The notes under the pieces are model-generated. The model was not told where the DNA came from, did not search any database, and worked only from the letters and a program-made list of their open reading frames with translations. A stretch of 64,000 nt of DNA from Spirochaetaceae bacterium (lineage in GTDB: Bacteria > Spirochaetota > Spirochaetia > SZUA-6 > Bin103), in contig JAPPKD010000258.1 in assembly GCA_028820215.1 (NCBI GenBank), positions 10,333 to 74,332 on the forward strand. The letters run 5' to 3'. Position 1 is the stretch's first letter; every line of letters begins with the position of its first letter. This document shows positions 9,275 to 18,659 of this stretch, in pieces. The position numbers and the translations under genes are program-made.

Positions 9275-11406
9275 GACGCGCCTCCCGCAGCCGAGGTGGA
9301 GCGCACCAGCAGGCAGCCGCCCGCGCCGCCGGCCACGCTCCAGCCCGGCGGCACCACGGTGGTGGACTCCGCCTCCTCGATGATCGCCGGCCCCTCGGTG
9401 GCGAAATCCGGCGCCAGCAGGTGGCGCTGGTAGACCGGCGTGGACAGGAAGGCACCCGTGCCGTCGAACAGCGCATCGCGGCGCGGCGGCTCCGCGGCAG
9501 CCTGAGCCGCACCACCGGTTGCGTCGTCACGCGCTGCCATGTGCTCCGGGATCTGGCCGAGGTCGGGGCGCGGCCCCTCCACGGAGACCCGCCAGTTCAC
9601 GGCCTCCAGCGGCACGCCGTCACAGAGCTGGCCGTAGAAGGCCGTGTAGGCGCGCTCGAAGCTCCGCCGCACGTCCTCCAGCAGGGCGGCGTCCGGCGTG
9701 CCCGGCGGAACCTCCACCCGGATCTCGTAGCCCTGCCCCGCGTAGCGCAGGTCGGCGGAACGCCGCACGGCGATCGCCTCGTCAGCCACGCCGGCCGCGC
9801 CCACCCGCTCCCGGCCCTCCCGCTCCAGCTCCTCCAGGATCGCCGCCAAGGTAGAGCACTCGATCCGGTCGAGCCGCGCCACGTAGCTGCGCGTGATGTC
9901 GAACGAGAGCGGCGCCAGCAGCAGGCCGAACGCCGAGCCGACCCCGGTCAGCGGCGGGATCACCACCGTGTCGAGCCCCAGGCGCCGCGCCACGCCGCAG
10001 GCGTGCAGCGGGCCGGCGCCGCCGGTCGCCACCAGGGCGTAGCGCCGCGTGTCCAGGCCGCGTTCGGCCGCGTGCACGCGGGCGGCCGCGGCCATGTTCT
10101 CGTTGACCAGGTCGTGGATCCCCCACGCCACGCGCACCGCATCCATCTCCAGGCTCGACGCCAGCTCCCCGAAGGCGGCGCGGGCGGCGTCCACGTCCAG
10201 CGTCATCGTACCGCCGGCGAAGGCGTGCGGATCGAGGTAGCCCAGCAGCAGGTCGGCGTCGGTGACCGTGGCCTCGCGCCCGCCGCGCCCGTAGCAGGCG
10301 GGCCCTGGTTCCGAGCCGGCGCTCCGAGGACCCACGGCCGGCAGTCCCAGGTCGCCCAGCCGGGCGATGCTGCCGCCGCCGGCGCCGATCTCGATCATCT
10401 GCATGGTGGGCATCAGCAGCGGCAGCCCGCTGCCGCGCTTGAAGCGGTGCACGCGCGCCACCTCCGACTCGGCCGTCACCGCGAACTCGCCGTGCTCGGT
10501 GAACACCGCCTTGGCCGTGGTGCCGCCCATGTCGAACGCCAGCACCTCGTCGTGGCCGGTGAGGCGGCCCCACCAGGCGCCGGCCAGCGCACCGCCGGCC
10601 GGTCCCGACTCCACCAGGCGGATGGGGACGTCGGCCGCGGTCTCGACGGTGGCGGTGCCGCCGGTGGACAGCATGATGTGCACGGGTGCCGCCACGCCGG
10701 CGCGGCGCAGCCCGTCCTCCAGCCCGCGAAGGTAGCCGGCCGCGAGCGGCTGCACGTAGGCGTTGGCGACCGCGGTGGAGGCGCGCTGGTACTCGCGCAG
10801 GGCCGGCGCCACCCGGTGCGACAGGGTCACCGGCAGGCTCGGCAGCCGCTCCCGCAGCAGCTCCGCGGTGGCGACCTCGTGCGCGGGGTTGGCGTACGCG
10901 TGCAGGTAGCACACCGCCACCGCCTCGATGCCCTCGGCCTGCAGCGCGTCGCAGATCGGCTCCAGGACCTCCGGGTCCAGCGTCCGAAGCGGCGTTCCGG
11001 CCGCGTTCATCCGCTCCGGCACCTCGAAGCGCAGCCGGCGCTCCACCAGCGGCGCCGGTTTGACGAGCCCCAGGTCGTAGATGTCGTAGCGGCCCTCCGT
11101 GCCGATCTCCAGCGCGTCGCGGAAGCCGGCGGTGGTGAGCAGCGCGGTGCGCGCCCCGCGCCGTTCGATCAGGGCGTTGGTTACCAACGTCGTGCCGTGA
11201 ATGACGCCGCCAATGCCTGCCGGCGCCACCCCACTCGTCTCCAGCAGGGCCGCGATCCCCTGCAGCACGCCGGCCGAGGGGTCGGGCACGGTGGTCAGCA
11301 CCTTGCCGACGTGGCAGCGCTGCCGCTCCTCGTCCAGGATCAGGAGATCGGTGAAGGTACCGCCGATGTCCACGGCGACGCGGTAGCGTCGGGGCGGTTC
11401 AGCCAT
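9271..11406 (-). CDS. hyuA: Hydantoinase/oxoprolinase A family protein
   Basis: 711-aa ATP-binding alpha subunit partnered with HyuB. The phosphate-binding loop of the actin-like fold is at the N-terminus (VAVDIGGTFTDLLILDEE), followed by GTTLVTNALIERRGARTAL, and a second ATPase signature (EVLAFDMGGTTAKA) appears mid-protein. The ATG at 11406 was chosen because the family normally begins about nine residues before VDIGGTFTD; the longer open frame upstream runs through the divergent intergenic region. It is the first gene of the hyuA-hyuB-sulfatase set, 110 bp from the divergent lyase gene, so a promoter is expected in 11407-11516. Confidence 0.93.
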   Translation of the reverse strand: MAEPPRRYRVAVDIGGTFTDLLILDEERQRCHVGKVLTTVPDPSAGVLQGIAALLETSGVAPAGIGGVIHGTTLVTNALIERRGARTALLTTAGFRDALEIGTEGRYDIYDLGLVKPAPLVERRLRFEVPERMNAAGTPLRTLDPEVLEPICDALQAEGIEAVAVCYLHAYANPAHEVATAELLRERLPSLPVTLSHRVAPALREYQRASTAVANAYVQPLAAGYLRGLEDGLRRAGVAAPVHIMLSTGGTATVETAADVPIRLVESGPAGGALAGAWWGRLTGHDEVLAFDMGGTTAKAVFTEHGEFAVTAESEVARVHRFKRGSGLPLLMPTMQMIEIGAGGGSIARLGDLGLPAVGPRSAGSEPGPACYGRGGREATVTDADLLLGYLDPHAFAGGTMTLDVDAARAAFGELASSLEMDAVRVAWGIHDLVNENMAAAARVHAAERGLDTRRYALVATGGAGPLHACGVARRLGLDTVVIPPLTGVGSAFGLLLAPLSFDITRSYVARLDRIECSTLAAILEELEREGRERVGAAGVADEAIAVRRSADLRYAGQGYEIRVEVPPGTPDAALLEDVRRSFERAYTAFYGQLCDGVPLEAVNWRVSVEGPRPDLGQIPEHMAARDDATGGAAQAAAEPPRRDALFDGTGAFLSTPVYQRHLLAPDFATEGPAIIEEAESTTVVPPGWSVAGGAGGCLLVRSTSAAGGAS

Positions 11407-11516
11407 CGCCGCATCGTACCCCGCGGTGCGGTGAGCGTACGCGCGACGCGCTCCCGGAACTTGCCGCTGCGCGCGCATTGCGCGAAGCTCGGGTGAATAC
11501 GCACGAGGAGCGTTCA

Positions 11517-12431
11517 ATGTCCGCAGACCGTCCCGCGCCGCTGCGCGGCTACATCATGCCCCTGCTGACCCCGTTCAACGCCGACGGCAGCGTCGACGAG
11601 CAGGGCATGCGCACCAACATCGACTACCTGATCGGCGAAGGCATCCACGGCATCACCCTCACCGGCTCGTTCGGGGAGTTCCCGCTGCTCAGCGAGCCGG
11701 AGCGCATCCGCCTGTACGAGGTGGCAGTCGAGCAGGCGGCCGGCCGCTGCACGGTGATCGCCGGCACCGCGCACGCGCGCACCGACACCGTGATCGAGCT
11801 CGGCGACGCCGCCGCCCGTGCGGGAGCGGACGGCGTGATGATGACGCCCCCCCACTACCTCCGCCCCTGCGACGACGACCTGCGGTGGCACTTCGGTCGC
11901 ATCGCGGCCGAGAGCAAGCTGCCGATCACGATCTACAACAACCCGCCGCGCGTCGCGATCAACATGTCGGTGTCGCTCCTGGTGGAGCTGAGCCGGCTCG
12001 ACAACGTGGTGACCATCAAGCAGTCCAGCCTGGACCTCACCGAGCTGATCGACCTGATCGATCACACCGATGGCCGGGACGGCTTCTTCGTGACCAACGG
12101 ACAGGAGCCGCGGGCGATGCCGGCGCTGGTGATGGGGGCGGACGCCAACTACGGCATCTCGCCGCTGATGCTGGGGCGCGAGTGCATCGACCTGTACGAC
12201 TGCGTCCGCGCCGGCGACCTGGCGCGGGCGCGCGCGATTCAGCGGAAGGTGAACAGCATCCGGCGCGCGTTCGCGGCCGCGGCCGCCACGCCGGCCGCCG
12301 CGCTGCGCTACCTGGCCAACAAGCGGGGTCTGGCCGGCGGATGCACGCGCGCGCCGATCGCGGCGCTGTCCGACGCCGACATGCAGCTGCTGGACCAGGC
12401 CGCGGCGGACGCCGGCATGACCAGCGTCTGA
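11517..12431 (+). CDS. Dihydrodipicolinate synthase/N-acetylneuraminate lyase family protein
   Basis: 304-aa Schiff-base aldolase with a TIM barrel. The start ATG 11517 has a GAGGAG site at 11505-11510. Catalytic residues are visible: Y140 in ITIYNNPP and Schiff-base K168 in VVTIKQS. The usual T-T-G-E loop reads LTGSFGEFP (residues 48-56), so the second threonine is replaced by glycine/serine. That departs from true DapA and points to a sugar-acid or pyruvate-aldolase role in this broad family. It is followed after 21 bp by an aldo/keto reductase, which suggests a short catabolic operon. Confidence 0.9.
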   Translation: MSADRPAPLRGYIMPLLTPFNADGSVDEQGMRTNIDYLIGEGIHGITLTGSFGEFPLLSEPERIRLYEVAVEQAAGRCTVIAGTAHARTDTVIELGDAAARAGADGVMMTPPHYLRPCDDDLRWHFGRIAAESKLPITIYNNPPRVAINMSVSLLVELSRLDNVVTIKQSSLDLTELIDLIDHTDGRDGFFVTNGQEPRAMPALVMGADANYGISPLMLGRECIDLYDCVRAGDLARARAIQRKVNSIRRAFAAAAATPAAALRYLANKRGLAGGCTRAPIAALSDADMQLLDQAAADAGMTSV

Positions 12432-12452
12432 CCCGCGGCGGAGGAGCGGAGG

Positions 12453-13427
12453 ATGGAGTTCCGCACGCTGGGCCGCACCGGCCTTTCGGTTTCGCTGGTC
12501 TCCTTCGGCACCGGCGGCCCCAGCGGGTTCGGCGCCCCGGAGGCGGCCGAGCGGCCGCAGCGCGCCGCGCTGGTGCACCGCTGTCTGGACCACGGCATCA
12601 ACCTCTTCGACACCTCCGAGAACTACGGCGAGAGCGAGGCACTGCTCGGCGAGGCGCTGGCCGGCGTGCCGAGCGACCATTACCTGCTGCTCACCAAGTG
12701 GGCACCTTCGCCGCGCTGGTCGCCGGCGGGGATGGGCGGCGCCGACGCGCCGATCCAGACCGATCCGGAGTCGCTCACCCGCGGGGTCGAGGCGAGCCTG
12801 CGGCGGCTGCGGACCGACGTCATCGACGTCATGGAGCTGCACGGCGTGCGCCCCGAGCAGTACGAGGAGGTGGCCGAGCGGTTCATCCCGGTGCTGGACC
12901 GGCTTCGCGCCGAAGGCAAGATCCGCTACCGCGGCATCAGCGAGCGCTACATCGTCGACCCCGCGCACGAGGCGGTCTCGCTGGCGCTCGAACGCCACCC
13001 GGACTCCTGGGACGTCATCTCGCTCAAGTACGGGATCCTCAACCAGTTCGCGGCCAAGCGCGCGCTGCCGCTGGCGCGGCAACACGGCACCGGCGTCGTC
13101 TGCATGAGCGCGGTGCGTTCGAAGCTCTCCCAGCCGGCCCAGCTCCGCGCGCTGATCGCCGAGCTCAAGCGGGACGAAGCGATTTCCGACGACGCCCTGG
13201 ACGACGATGATCCGCTGGGCTGGCTGGTCGGAGGCAGCGTCGACTCGGTCATCACCGCCGGCTACCGCTTCGCGGCCCGCCATCCGGACATCCACACGGT
13301 GCTGACCGGCACCACCAACCTCCAGCACCTCGACGCCAACGTCGCCTGCATGGAGAGCCTGGAGCTCCCCGAGGAGCACGCCGAGCGCCTGCGCTCGGTG
13401 TTCGGCGAGCTAGCCGTCTGGGCATGA
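12453..13427 (+). CDS. Aldo/keto reductase
   Basis: 324-aa NADPH-dependent carbonyl reductase with a TIM barrel. The catalytic tetrad is D53, Y58 (DTSENYGES), K82 (LLTKW) and H130 (VMELH). An SD-like GGAGGAGCGGAGG precedes ATG 12453. It lies in the same orientation between the lyase-family gene and a sialidase-like gene, with short gaps, and probably acts on a sugar aldehyde or ketone from that pathway. The C-terminal cofactor segment (VLTGTTNLQHLDANV) is intact. Confidence 0.92.
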   Translation: MEFRTLGRTGLSVSLVSFGTGGPSGFGAPEAAERPQRAALVHRCLDHGINLFDTSENYGESEALLGEALAGVPSDHYLLLTKWAPSPRWSPAGMGGADAPIQTDPESLTRGVEASLRRLRTDVIDVMELHGVRPEQYEEVAERFIPVLDRLRAEGKIRYRGISERYIVDPAHEAVSLALERHPDSWDVISLKYGILNQFAAKRALPLARQHGTGVVCMSAVRSKLSQPAQLRALIAELKRDEAISDDALDDDDPLGWLVGGSVDSVITAGYRFAARHPDIHTVLTGTTNLQHLDANVACMESLELPEEHAERLRSVFGELAVWA

Positions 13428-13451
13428 GATCGGAATAGAAGGGAGGAAACC

Positions 13452-14660
13452 ATGGATACAACGACCGCGGGTCGCCCGACGTTTCGCAAGCCGCCTCCGG
13501 AAGGCGTGATGGAAGTCGTGGGGATCGGCCGAGAGTGGAGCATCGCGCAGCTCGCCGACGGCGCGCTGCTGGCGGCGCGCAAGCGCCACTATCGCCTGTC
13601 CCGTGACGGCGGCGAGTCGTGGGATGAGGAACGGGAGTTCCCGGAGCCGGTCTGCGCGTGGGGGGTGCTGCGGCTGCAGTCCGGCGCCCTGGCCGCGTTC
13701 TCGCGGGAAACGCTGTGGCTCTCCGGCGACGACGGGAGGAGCTGGGGCGAGGGAAGGCCGATCGAACTGTTCGGCAGTCCCTACTACGACACCCTGATCC
13801 AGTTGTCGAGCGGCCGCCTCCTCTACCCCAACCGGACGTGCTTCGCCAACCAGAACCACTCCGACCTGCCGCTGGACCAGATCCGCAGCTACGGCATCTG
13901 GAAGGGAATCCGGCGCCTGGTGGACGGGCACTACCACTGGCCGGAGATCGACATCGGCTCCGTAAGCTACTCCGACGACGAGGGCGCGACCTGGCAGGTG
14001 TGCGACGGCGAGCTGATGGGCTGGTTCGACCGCGACGGCATCGCCAACGGCTACGGCGGCGTCACCGCCTGCGACGAGCCGAGCGTGGTCGAGACCTCCG
14101 ACGGTCGCGTGCTGTTCCTGGCCCGCTCCACGGTGGGCCGGCTGGTGGGCAGCTACAGCCGGGACGGCGGCGCAACGTGGTCGGCGGTGCGCCCCACCGC
14201 GCTGGCCGCCTCCTACTCGCCGCCGGCCGCGACCTCGATCCCGTCCACCGGCGACCTGCTCTGCGTCTGGAACCAGACATCGCGGGAGGAGATCCGCCGC
14301 GGCTACCGGCGCGGCCGGCTGTCGGCCGCCATCTCGCGCGACTCGGGCGCCACCTGGGAACAGTTCCGCACCATCGAGGTGAGCGCGGGCCTGGACGACG
14401 TCGAGCGAATCCCGGAGGAGTACCCGCTCACCCCCGTGATCGGCGTGCCCGACCTGGGCCAGCTTCCCGACGACTTCGCCGTGTTCCGCTACCCCAATGT
14501 CCGCGTCATCGGTGACCGGGTCTTCATCCTCTACGCGCGCGAGTGGTTCAAGCTCGCGGGTGGCACGAAGTCCGGCTTCGAGGACGAGGGCAGCTCCGAC
14601 GTGGTGCTGGGCCAAGAAAACGTGCTGCGCATCTACCCGCTCGCCTACTTCTACCCGTAG
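13452..14660 (+). CDS. Sialidase-like BNR/Asp-box beta-propeller protein
   Basis: 402-aa six-bladed propeller of the exo-alpha-sialidase superfamily. Asp-box repeats (S-x-D-x-G-x-T-W) are visible as SRDGGESW, SGDDGRSW, SDDEGATW, SRDGGATW and SRDSGATW. A GGGAGG site precedes ATG 13452. There is no signal peptide, so it is probably cytoplasmic. Many such propellers in environmental bacteria are not proven sialidases, and substrate specificity is open. Its last 10 bp overlap the convergent acyltransferase gene (stop at 14651). Two more family members lie at 20372 and 56380. Confidence 0.85.
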   Translation: MDTTTAGRPTFRKPPPEGVMEVVGIGREWSIAQLADGALLAARKRHYRLSRDGGESWDEEREFPEPVCAWGVLRLQSGALAAFSRETLWLSGDDGRSWGEGRPIELFGSPYYDTLIQLSSGRLLYPNRTCFANQNHSDLPLDQIRSYGIWKGIRRLVDGHYHWPEIDIGSVSYSDDEGATWQVCDGELMGWFDRDGIANGYGGVTACDEPSVVETSDGRVLFLARSTVGRLVGSYSRDGGATWSAVRPTALAASYSPPAATSIPSTGDLLCVWNQTSREEIRRGYRRGRLSAAISRDSGATWEQFRTIEVSAGLDDVERIPEEYPLTPVIGVPDLGQLPDDFAVFRYPNVRVIGDRVFILYAREWFKLAGGTKSGFEDEGSSDVVLGQENVLRIYPLAYFYP

Positions 14661-15808
14661 ACCGGCCGTCGTTTGCGGCCGTTCAGCAGGGTGCCGATCG
14701 GCGTGTAGCGGACGAACGCCTGATAGCTGAGCAGCAGGACGGCGGTGACCCCGCCGGTGATCAGCAGGAACTTGATCCCGGACGGCACGGCCCAGTCGCG
14801 GACGACGATCTGCGCGCCGATCACCAGCGGCAGGTGTACGAGGTAGATCCAGTACGAGGCGTCAGCCAGGTAGCGCACGCTCGGCCGCTCGCGGGTCAGG
14901 AGGACACGGAACAGCCCGATCAGGCCCAGGCACATGCCCCAGGCGTAGAGCACCTGCAGGACCTGCGATGCCGCCCACGAGCGGACCTCCGGCAGGTAGG
15001 TGACGGCGAGTCCTGCCGGGAGCACCGCCAGCACGGTGACCGGGAGCACGACCGGCCAACGCCTGCCGAGCGTGTCGGCCAGGAGCGCGCCGCCCCGGTC
15101 GCGGCGGCCGTACGCCAGCGCCCCGAACCCGAAGAACGCCCCGTAGTAGGCCGGCAGGTGGAGCGGGGGCAGCAGCCCGGTGTCGGTGTCCGGGCCGTAC
15201 AACGGGTAGGCGCCGCCGTCGGCCATGCCGAGCTGCGGAAGCAGCGTCAGCGGGACCAGCAGCCACATCACCCATCGCGGCCATGCCGGCTGCGCGGCGC
15301 GACCGCTACGCGGAGCTTCGGAGCGAACCCGATCGGCGACGAACGCCACCACCAGGAAGCCGGCCAGCAGCCACAGCAACATCCACAGGAACCACATGTG
15401 ATGGAGCCCGCCCAGCCACGGCAGCAGCTCGTGGGCGGAAGAGCCGTTCGCCCTTGATTCGAGGGCACGGGCGACGATCCAGTCCATCGCCGGGCCGACC
15501 GTCGCCATGGCGAGTACCAGCGGCAGGGCCACCCGGCGCAGACGATGGCGGATCAGGGACGGCAGGCCGCGCCGGCGCCACAGCATGGCGGTGAAGAACC
15601 CGCTCAACAGGAAGAACACCGGCATGCGGAAGCCGTGCACGGCGAGGGAAAGCTCGTCCCAGGGGCCGTGGTAACCGGCCGTGCGGTCCTGCACCGGCCA
15701 CACTCCGGGAGAGAACGTCAGCAGTGCGTGCAGCGCGACGCCAAGCAGCATGGCGAAGGCGCGCAGGGCGTCCAGCTCGTGGCGGCGCGGCTCCTCGTCC
15801 GGCCGCAC
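14651..15808 (-). CDS. Membrane acyltransferase, family 3
   Basis: 385-aa integral membrane O-acyltransferase with about ten hydrophobic segments. The N-terminal RRHELDALRAFAMLLGVALH carries the R-x-x-x-L-D and conserved histidine typical of acyltransferase family 3, and the FRMPVFFLLSGFF segment follows. Such enzymes transfer acetyl or succinyl groups to glycans or membrane carbohydrates. The GTG start at 15808 lies one base after the stop of the enolase-superfamily gene, so it is the last cistron of a six-gene minus-strand run. The natural acceptor is unknown. Confidence 0.88.
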   Translation of the reverse strand: MRPDEEPRRHELDALRAFAMLLGVALHALLTFSPGVWPVQDRTAGYHGPWDELSLAVHGFRMPVFFLLSGFFTAMLWRRRGLPSLIRHRLRRVALPLVLAMATVGPAMDWIVARALESRANGSSAHELLPWLGGLHHMWFLWMLLWLLAGFLVVAFVADRVRSEAPRSGRAAQPAWPRWVMWLLVPLTLLPQLGMADGGAYPLYGPDTDTGLLPPLHLPAYYGAFFGFGALAYGRRDRGGALLADTLGRRWPVVLPVTVLAVLPAGLAVTYLPEVRSWAASQVLQVLYAWGMCLGLIGLFRVLLTRERPSVRYLADASYWIYLVHLPLVIGAQIVVRDWAVPSGIKFLLITGGVTAVLLLSYQAFVRYTPIGTLLNGRKRRPVYG

Positions 15809-15809
15809 G

Positions 15810-16979
15810 CTATGGGTGCGAGGGCGTGCCGTCCGCCTCGTACGCCTGCAAGACCGGCCGGTGGCGGTACGGGTGAGCGGCGATTACCTCCTCGTCCAGG
15901 TCGACGCCAAGTCCGGGTCCTGCAGGCAGCGCGTAGCCCGATTCGCCGATCCGCATCGGTTCCGCCTGCACGGCGTCGTACAGCGGGTTGGCGTGCGCGT
16001 GCTCGAGAATCAGGAAATTGGGGATGGTCGCGCAGACGTGCAGGCTGGCGGCCGTGGACACCGGCCCCTTGGGATTGTGCGGCGCGACGGTGATCCCGTA
16101 GATCTCCGCCAGCGCCGCGATGCGGCGCAGCTCGGAGATGCCGCCACAGTGGCAGATGTCCGGCTGGATCACGTCCACGAGCTGGCGGATCACCAGGTCG
16201 CGGAACGCCCAGCGGCTGTGCAGGCGCTCGCCGGCGGCCAGCGGCGTGGACAGGCCGGCGGCACGCAGCAGCGCCAGCTCGTCGGGGTTGTCGGGCGGCA
16301 CCGGCTCCTCGAAGAACAGCAGCCCCAAGTCGTCGACCGCCCGGATCTGCCGGATCGCGTCCGGCGGCCGCGAGTGGCCGTGGTTGTCGACCATCAGCTC
16401 GGCGTCCGGCGGCAGCGCCTCCCGGATCGCGAGCAGCTCCCGGCGAAGGGTTTCCGGCGCCCGCCGGTCGTCCACGGCGTGGTCCGGACCGTGCCAGCCG
16501 CCGCCGGCCTTGACGCCGGCGAAGCCCTCGGCGATCCGCTCCCGCGCCTGCTCCGGGTCGCCCGCGCCGGCATAGACCCGGATCGACTCGCGCACGGCGC
16601 CGCCGAGGAGTTGGTATACCGGCGCGTCCAGCACCTTGCCCTTGATGTCCCACAGCGCCTGGTCGATGGCGCTCAGCGCGGAACTGATGACCACGCCGCC
16701 GCGATAGCGGTTGTGCAGGTACATGATCTGCCAGAGCCGCTCGATCGCAGCGGGATCCTGCCCCATGATCTGCCGGCCGAGCAGCTCGACCGACGCCGCG
16801 ATCGCCGGGGTCTGGTTGACCAGGGACGCCTCGCCCCAACCGTGCACGCCGGCGTCGGTCTCCACCTTGACGAACAGCCAGTTGCGCCCCGCCCCGCGGC
16901 CCCACAGGGTAGAGGAGAACTGGAATCCGCCCGCATCGCCGCCCCACATGATGTGCGGCGTCACGGCCGTGATCTTCAC
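15810..16979 (-). CDS. Mandelate racemase/muconate lactonizing enzyme family protein
   Basis: 389-aa enolase-superfamily dehydratase or racemase. The GTG start at 16979 overlaps the upstream stop (GTGA). The N-terminal capping domain is followed by a TIM barrel with K157 (GVKAGGG), metal ligands D198 (MVDNHGHS), E224 (LFFEEPVP) and E251 (AAGERLHS), then D274 (IQPDICHCGG) and H301 (VAPHNPKGP). The H-x-P-x-G-P segment resembles sugar-acid dehydratases such as D-galactonate dehydratase. A sugar acid is the likely substrate; racemase activity cannot be excluded. It is translationally linked to the unknown protein upstream and the acyltransferase downstream. Confidence 0.92.
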   Translation of the reverse strand: MKITAVTPHIMWGGDAGGFQFSSTLWGRGAGRNWLFVKVETDAGVHGWGEASLVNQTPAIAASVELLGRQIMGQDPAAIERLWQIMYLHNRYRGGVVISSALSAIDQALWDIKGKVLDAPVYQLLGGAVRESIRVYAGAGDPEQARERIAEGFAGVKAGGGWHGPDHAVDDRRAPETLRRELLAIREALPPDAELMVDNHGHSRPPDAIRQIRAVDDLGLLFFEEPVPPDNPDELALLRAAGLSTPLAAGERLHSRWAFRDLVIRQLVDVIQPDICHCGGISELRRIAALAEIYGITVAPHNPKGPVSTAASLHVCATIPNFLILEHAHANPLYDAVQAEPMRIGESGYALPAGPGLGVDLDEEVIAAHPYRHRPVLQAYEADGTPSHP

Positions 16980-17713
16980 CGCGTGTCCCCGAGCCCCGGG
17001 CCGATCGCGAACAGGCGGTTGGTCGCGGACAGCGAGACCAGGTTCGAGTAGTGATAGACCTCGGCCGCGGCTTCCCCCTCGCCGACCGTGGTCGGCGCCT
17101 CGATCACGAAGTCGGCGAAGTGCGGGGCGTTGAAGGCGACGAAGGCGAGCGACAGCAGGTCGGCCAGCCGCTCGCGCGTCTCGCTCAGGTCCGGCCACGC
17201 GACCGGTCCGGTATCCACCTGGTAAATCCGGTCGGGCTCGTGGATGTTCATGGTCTTCACCGGGTACTCGATGGTCGCGGTGAGGCCGCTCACCTCGTTG
17301 CCGATCTCGGTCACCGCCACCAGCGGCTTGGCCTGGTGGGTGGCCGCGGCGATCTCCTCGAAGGTGGACACCTCCTGCACGTCGGCCGCGGAGACCAGGC
17401 GGTATTCCTGACCGCCCCACCACTCGTGCGCCGGACGCGTCTCGCGGTACCCGTCGTGCCGGGCGGACTTGCGCCGGAAGACGATGCCGTGGTCCTGACC
17501 GAAGATCGGCAGGAAGTCGTAGTTGTCCTCCACGAACAGGTTGCGCTCCGCGAAGGTGTGCTCGCTCTTGCACGAGGCGCACTGGTAGAAGCAGTCGCTC
17601 CTGCCGGTCACGCTGTCGAAGATGCGGGTCCGCGACTCGATCCAGAACCGCACCCGGTTCTCCTCGGCCCTGCCGGAGATGAAGGAGAGCCCATAGTCCA
17701 GGATGTCGCCCAT
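16976..17713 (-). CDS. Uncharacterized protein, paralog of the 59-kb gene product
   Basis: 245 aa from ATG 17713, which shares its A with the stop of the HigA-like gene (TGATG). I do not recognise a named family. It is clearly related to the product of 59044-59901: shared blocks are C-x-S-E-x-T-x-x-x-R-N-L-F (CKSEHTFAERNLF here), T-x-E-Y-P-V followed by Y/F-Q-V-x-T-G-P-V-x-x-P-D-L, and F-N-A-x-H-F-A-D-F. The sequence looks like a soluble beta-rich protein with no signal peptide or membrane helix. Its stop overlaps the GTG of the enolase-superfamily gene, so the two products probably act in one pathway. Confidence 0.8.
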   Translation of the reverse strand: MGDILDYGLSFISGRAEENRVRFWIESRTRIFDSVTGRSDCFYQCASCKSEHTFAERNLFVEDNYDFLPIFGQDHGIVFRRKSARHDGYRETRPAHEWWGGQEYRLVSAADVQEVSTFEEIAAATHQAKPLVAVTEIGNEVSGLTATIEYPVKTMNIHEPDRIYQVDTGPVAWPDLSETRERLADLLSLAFVAFNAPHFADFVIEAPTTVGEGEAAAEVYHYSNLVSLSATNRLFAIGPGLGDTR

Positions 17714-18033
17714 CACTCGGCTCCCGCGGGGGCCAAACGCTCGACGTCGATGCGGTCTGCCTGCTTCATGGCCTGAGCTACGTCGTACGCGGCCTGCAGC
17801 CGATACCACGTGGCAGCTCCACCACCGAACGCCTTGTCGAGGCGGATCGCCATTTCCGGCGAGATGCCCGAGCGGCCATTCACAACATCCGACAACTGCT
17901 TGCGGCTGACTCCCAGCTTCTGCGCGGCTTCCGTCACGCTCAGCCCGAGAGGCTCCAGACAATCATGGCGTACGGAAAGACCCGGGTGGGGCGGGCTCTT
18001 CATCCGCAGCCTGGCATCTACTCTGAACTCCAT
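17713..18033 (-). CDS. higA: HigA-family (XRE) antitoxin-like regulator
   Basis: 106-aa helix-turn-helix protein. The segment [19 protein letters not shown], then the HTH ([20 protein letters not shown]) and [16 protein letters not shown] are classic HigA. An AAGGAG site five bases before ATG 18033 supports this start; ATG 18003 would give the more usual N-terminus M-K-S-P-P-H-P-G. The gene overlaps the end of the Toprim-like gene by 16 bp and the next gene by one base. No HigB toxin (RelE fold, about 90 aa) is found beside it, so it is either an orphan or the regulator of the upstream ATPase/Toprim pair. Confidence 0.88.
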   Translation of the reverse strand: MEFRVDARLRMKSPPHPGLSVRHDCLEPLGLSVTEAAQKLGVSRKQLSDVVNGRSGISPEMAIRLDKAFGGGAATWYRLQAAYDVAQAMKQADRIDVERLAPAGAE

Positions 18034-18659
18034 CCCTGCTCCTTTGCCGCTCTTGCGACATCCGCGGACAAACGTTGGAATGCCACCAACCGGTACAGCG
18101 GACGAAAGTCCTCAATCAACTCAGCCACTCGCTGCCCGCTCAATCGTTCGTTGAAACTCCTGAGACGGCGCCCTCGGAGCCCGCTGGCCTGCCGGAGGAG
18201 TTCGTGAAGAGTCTGCTTCGGGTTCGGCAGCCCTTCAAGCGTCTCGATGCCGGGCAGATCCAGCGGCTCCTTGCCATTCGGATTGCCGGCGGCGGCCCTT
18301 AGCGCGGTCTCGTCAATGAGGAGCCACGCCTCCTGCATCCGCACCGGGACCACGCAAACCATCGGCCATGTAGCTACGCTGGTTTCCCTCACGGCTCGAC
18401 GTATCTCTGCCACGCGATGCTCGATGGTCGCGCGCTCGGCATCCCGATGGACGAACAGCAACTCGCAGGGAAACAACTCAGCGCTGCGGTCTATGCGCGC
18501 GGCTAGCCTGTTCGGAGGATTCGGCAGTCGTCGGAGGTCGGAGAACTCCCCCTGGATCGGCTTGGGACCCAGTGTTTGCCGCAGCAACCAAGTGAGAATC
18601 GGGATGAGAGCCTGATCAGACGATCCGTCAGCTACGAGCGTGTAGCGCAGCAGGTTCAT
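18018..18659 (-). CDS. DUF4276/Toprim-like protein of an ATPase pair
   Basis: 213 aa from ATG 18659, which overlaps the stop of the ATPase gene (TGATG). The fold looks like a stand-alone Toprim of the DUF4276 group. There is an N-terminal strand with acidic motif [14 protein letters not shown], a second acidic site LLFVHRDAE, and the hallmark [11 protein letters not shown] followed by a conserved aspartate. Toprim proteins paired with AAA ATPases act as nuclease effectors in OLD-, PARIS- and retron-type defence. Here the first Toprim glutamate appears replaced by aspartate. Effector activity is inferred from architecture and neighbours, not demonstrated. Confidence 0.75.
   Translation of the reverse strand: MNLLRYTLVADGSSDQALIPILTWLLRQTLGPKPIQGEFSDLRRLPNPPNRLAARIDRSAELFPCELLFVHRDAERATIEHRVAEIRRAVRETSVATWPMVCVVPVRMQEAWLLIDETALRAAAGNPNGKEPLDLPGIETLEGLPNPKQTLHELLRQASGLRGRRLRSFNERLSGQRVAELIEDFRPLYRLVAFQRLSADVARAAKEQGWSSE

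Noticed and set aside
18018..18659. HigB toxin partner for the HigA-like gene
   Set aside because: The adjacent gene has Toprim/DUF4276 features and 213 aa, not the 90-aa RelE-type fold of HigB.
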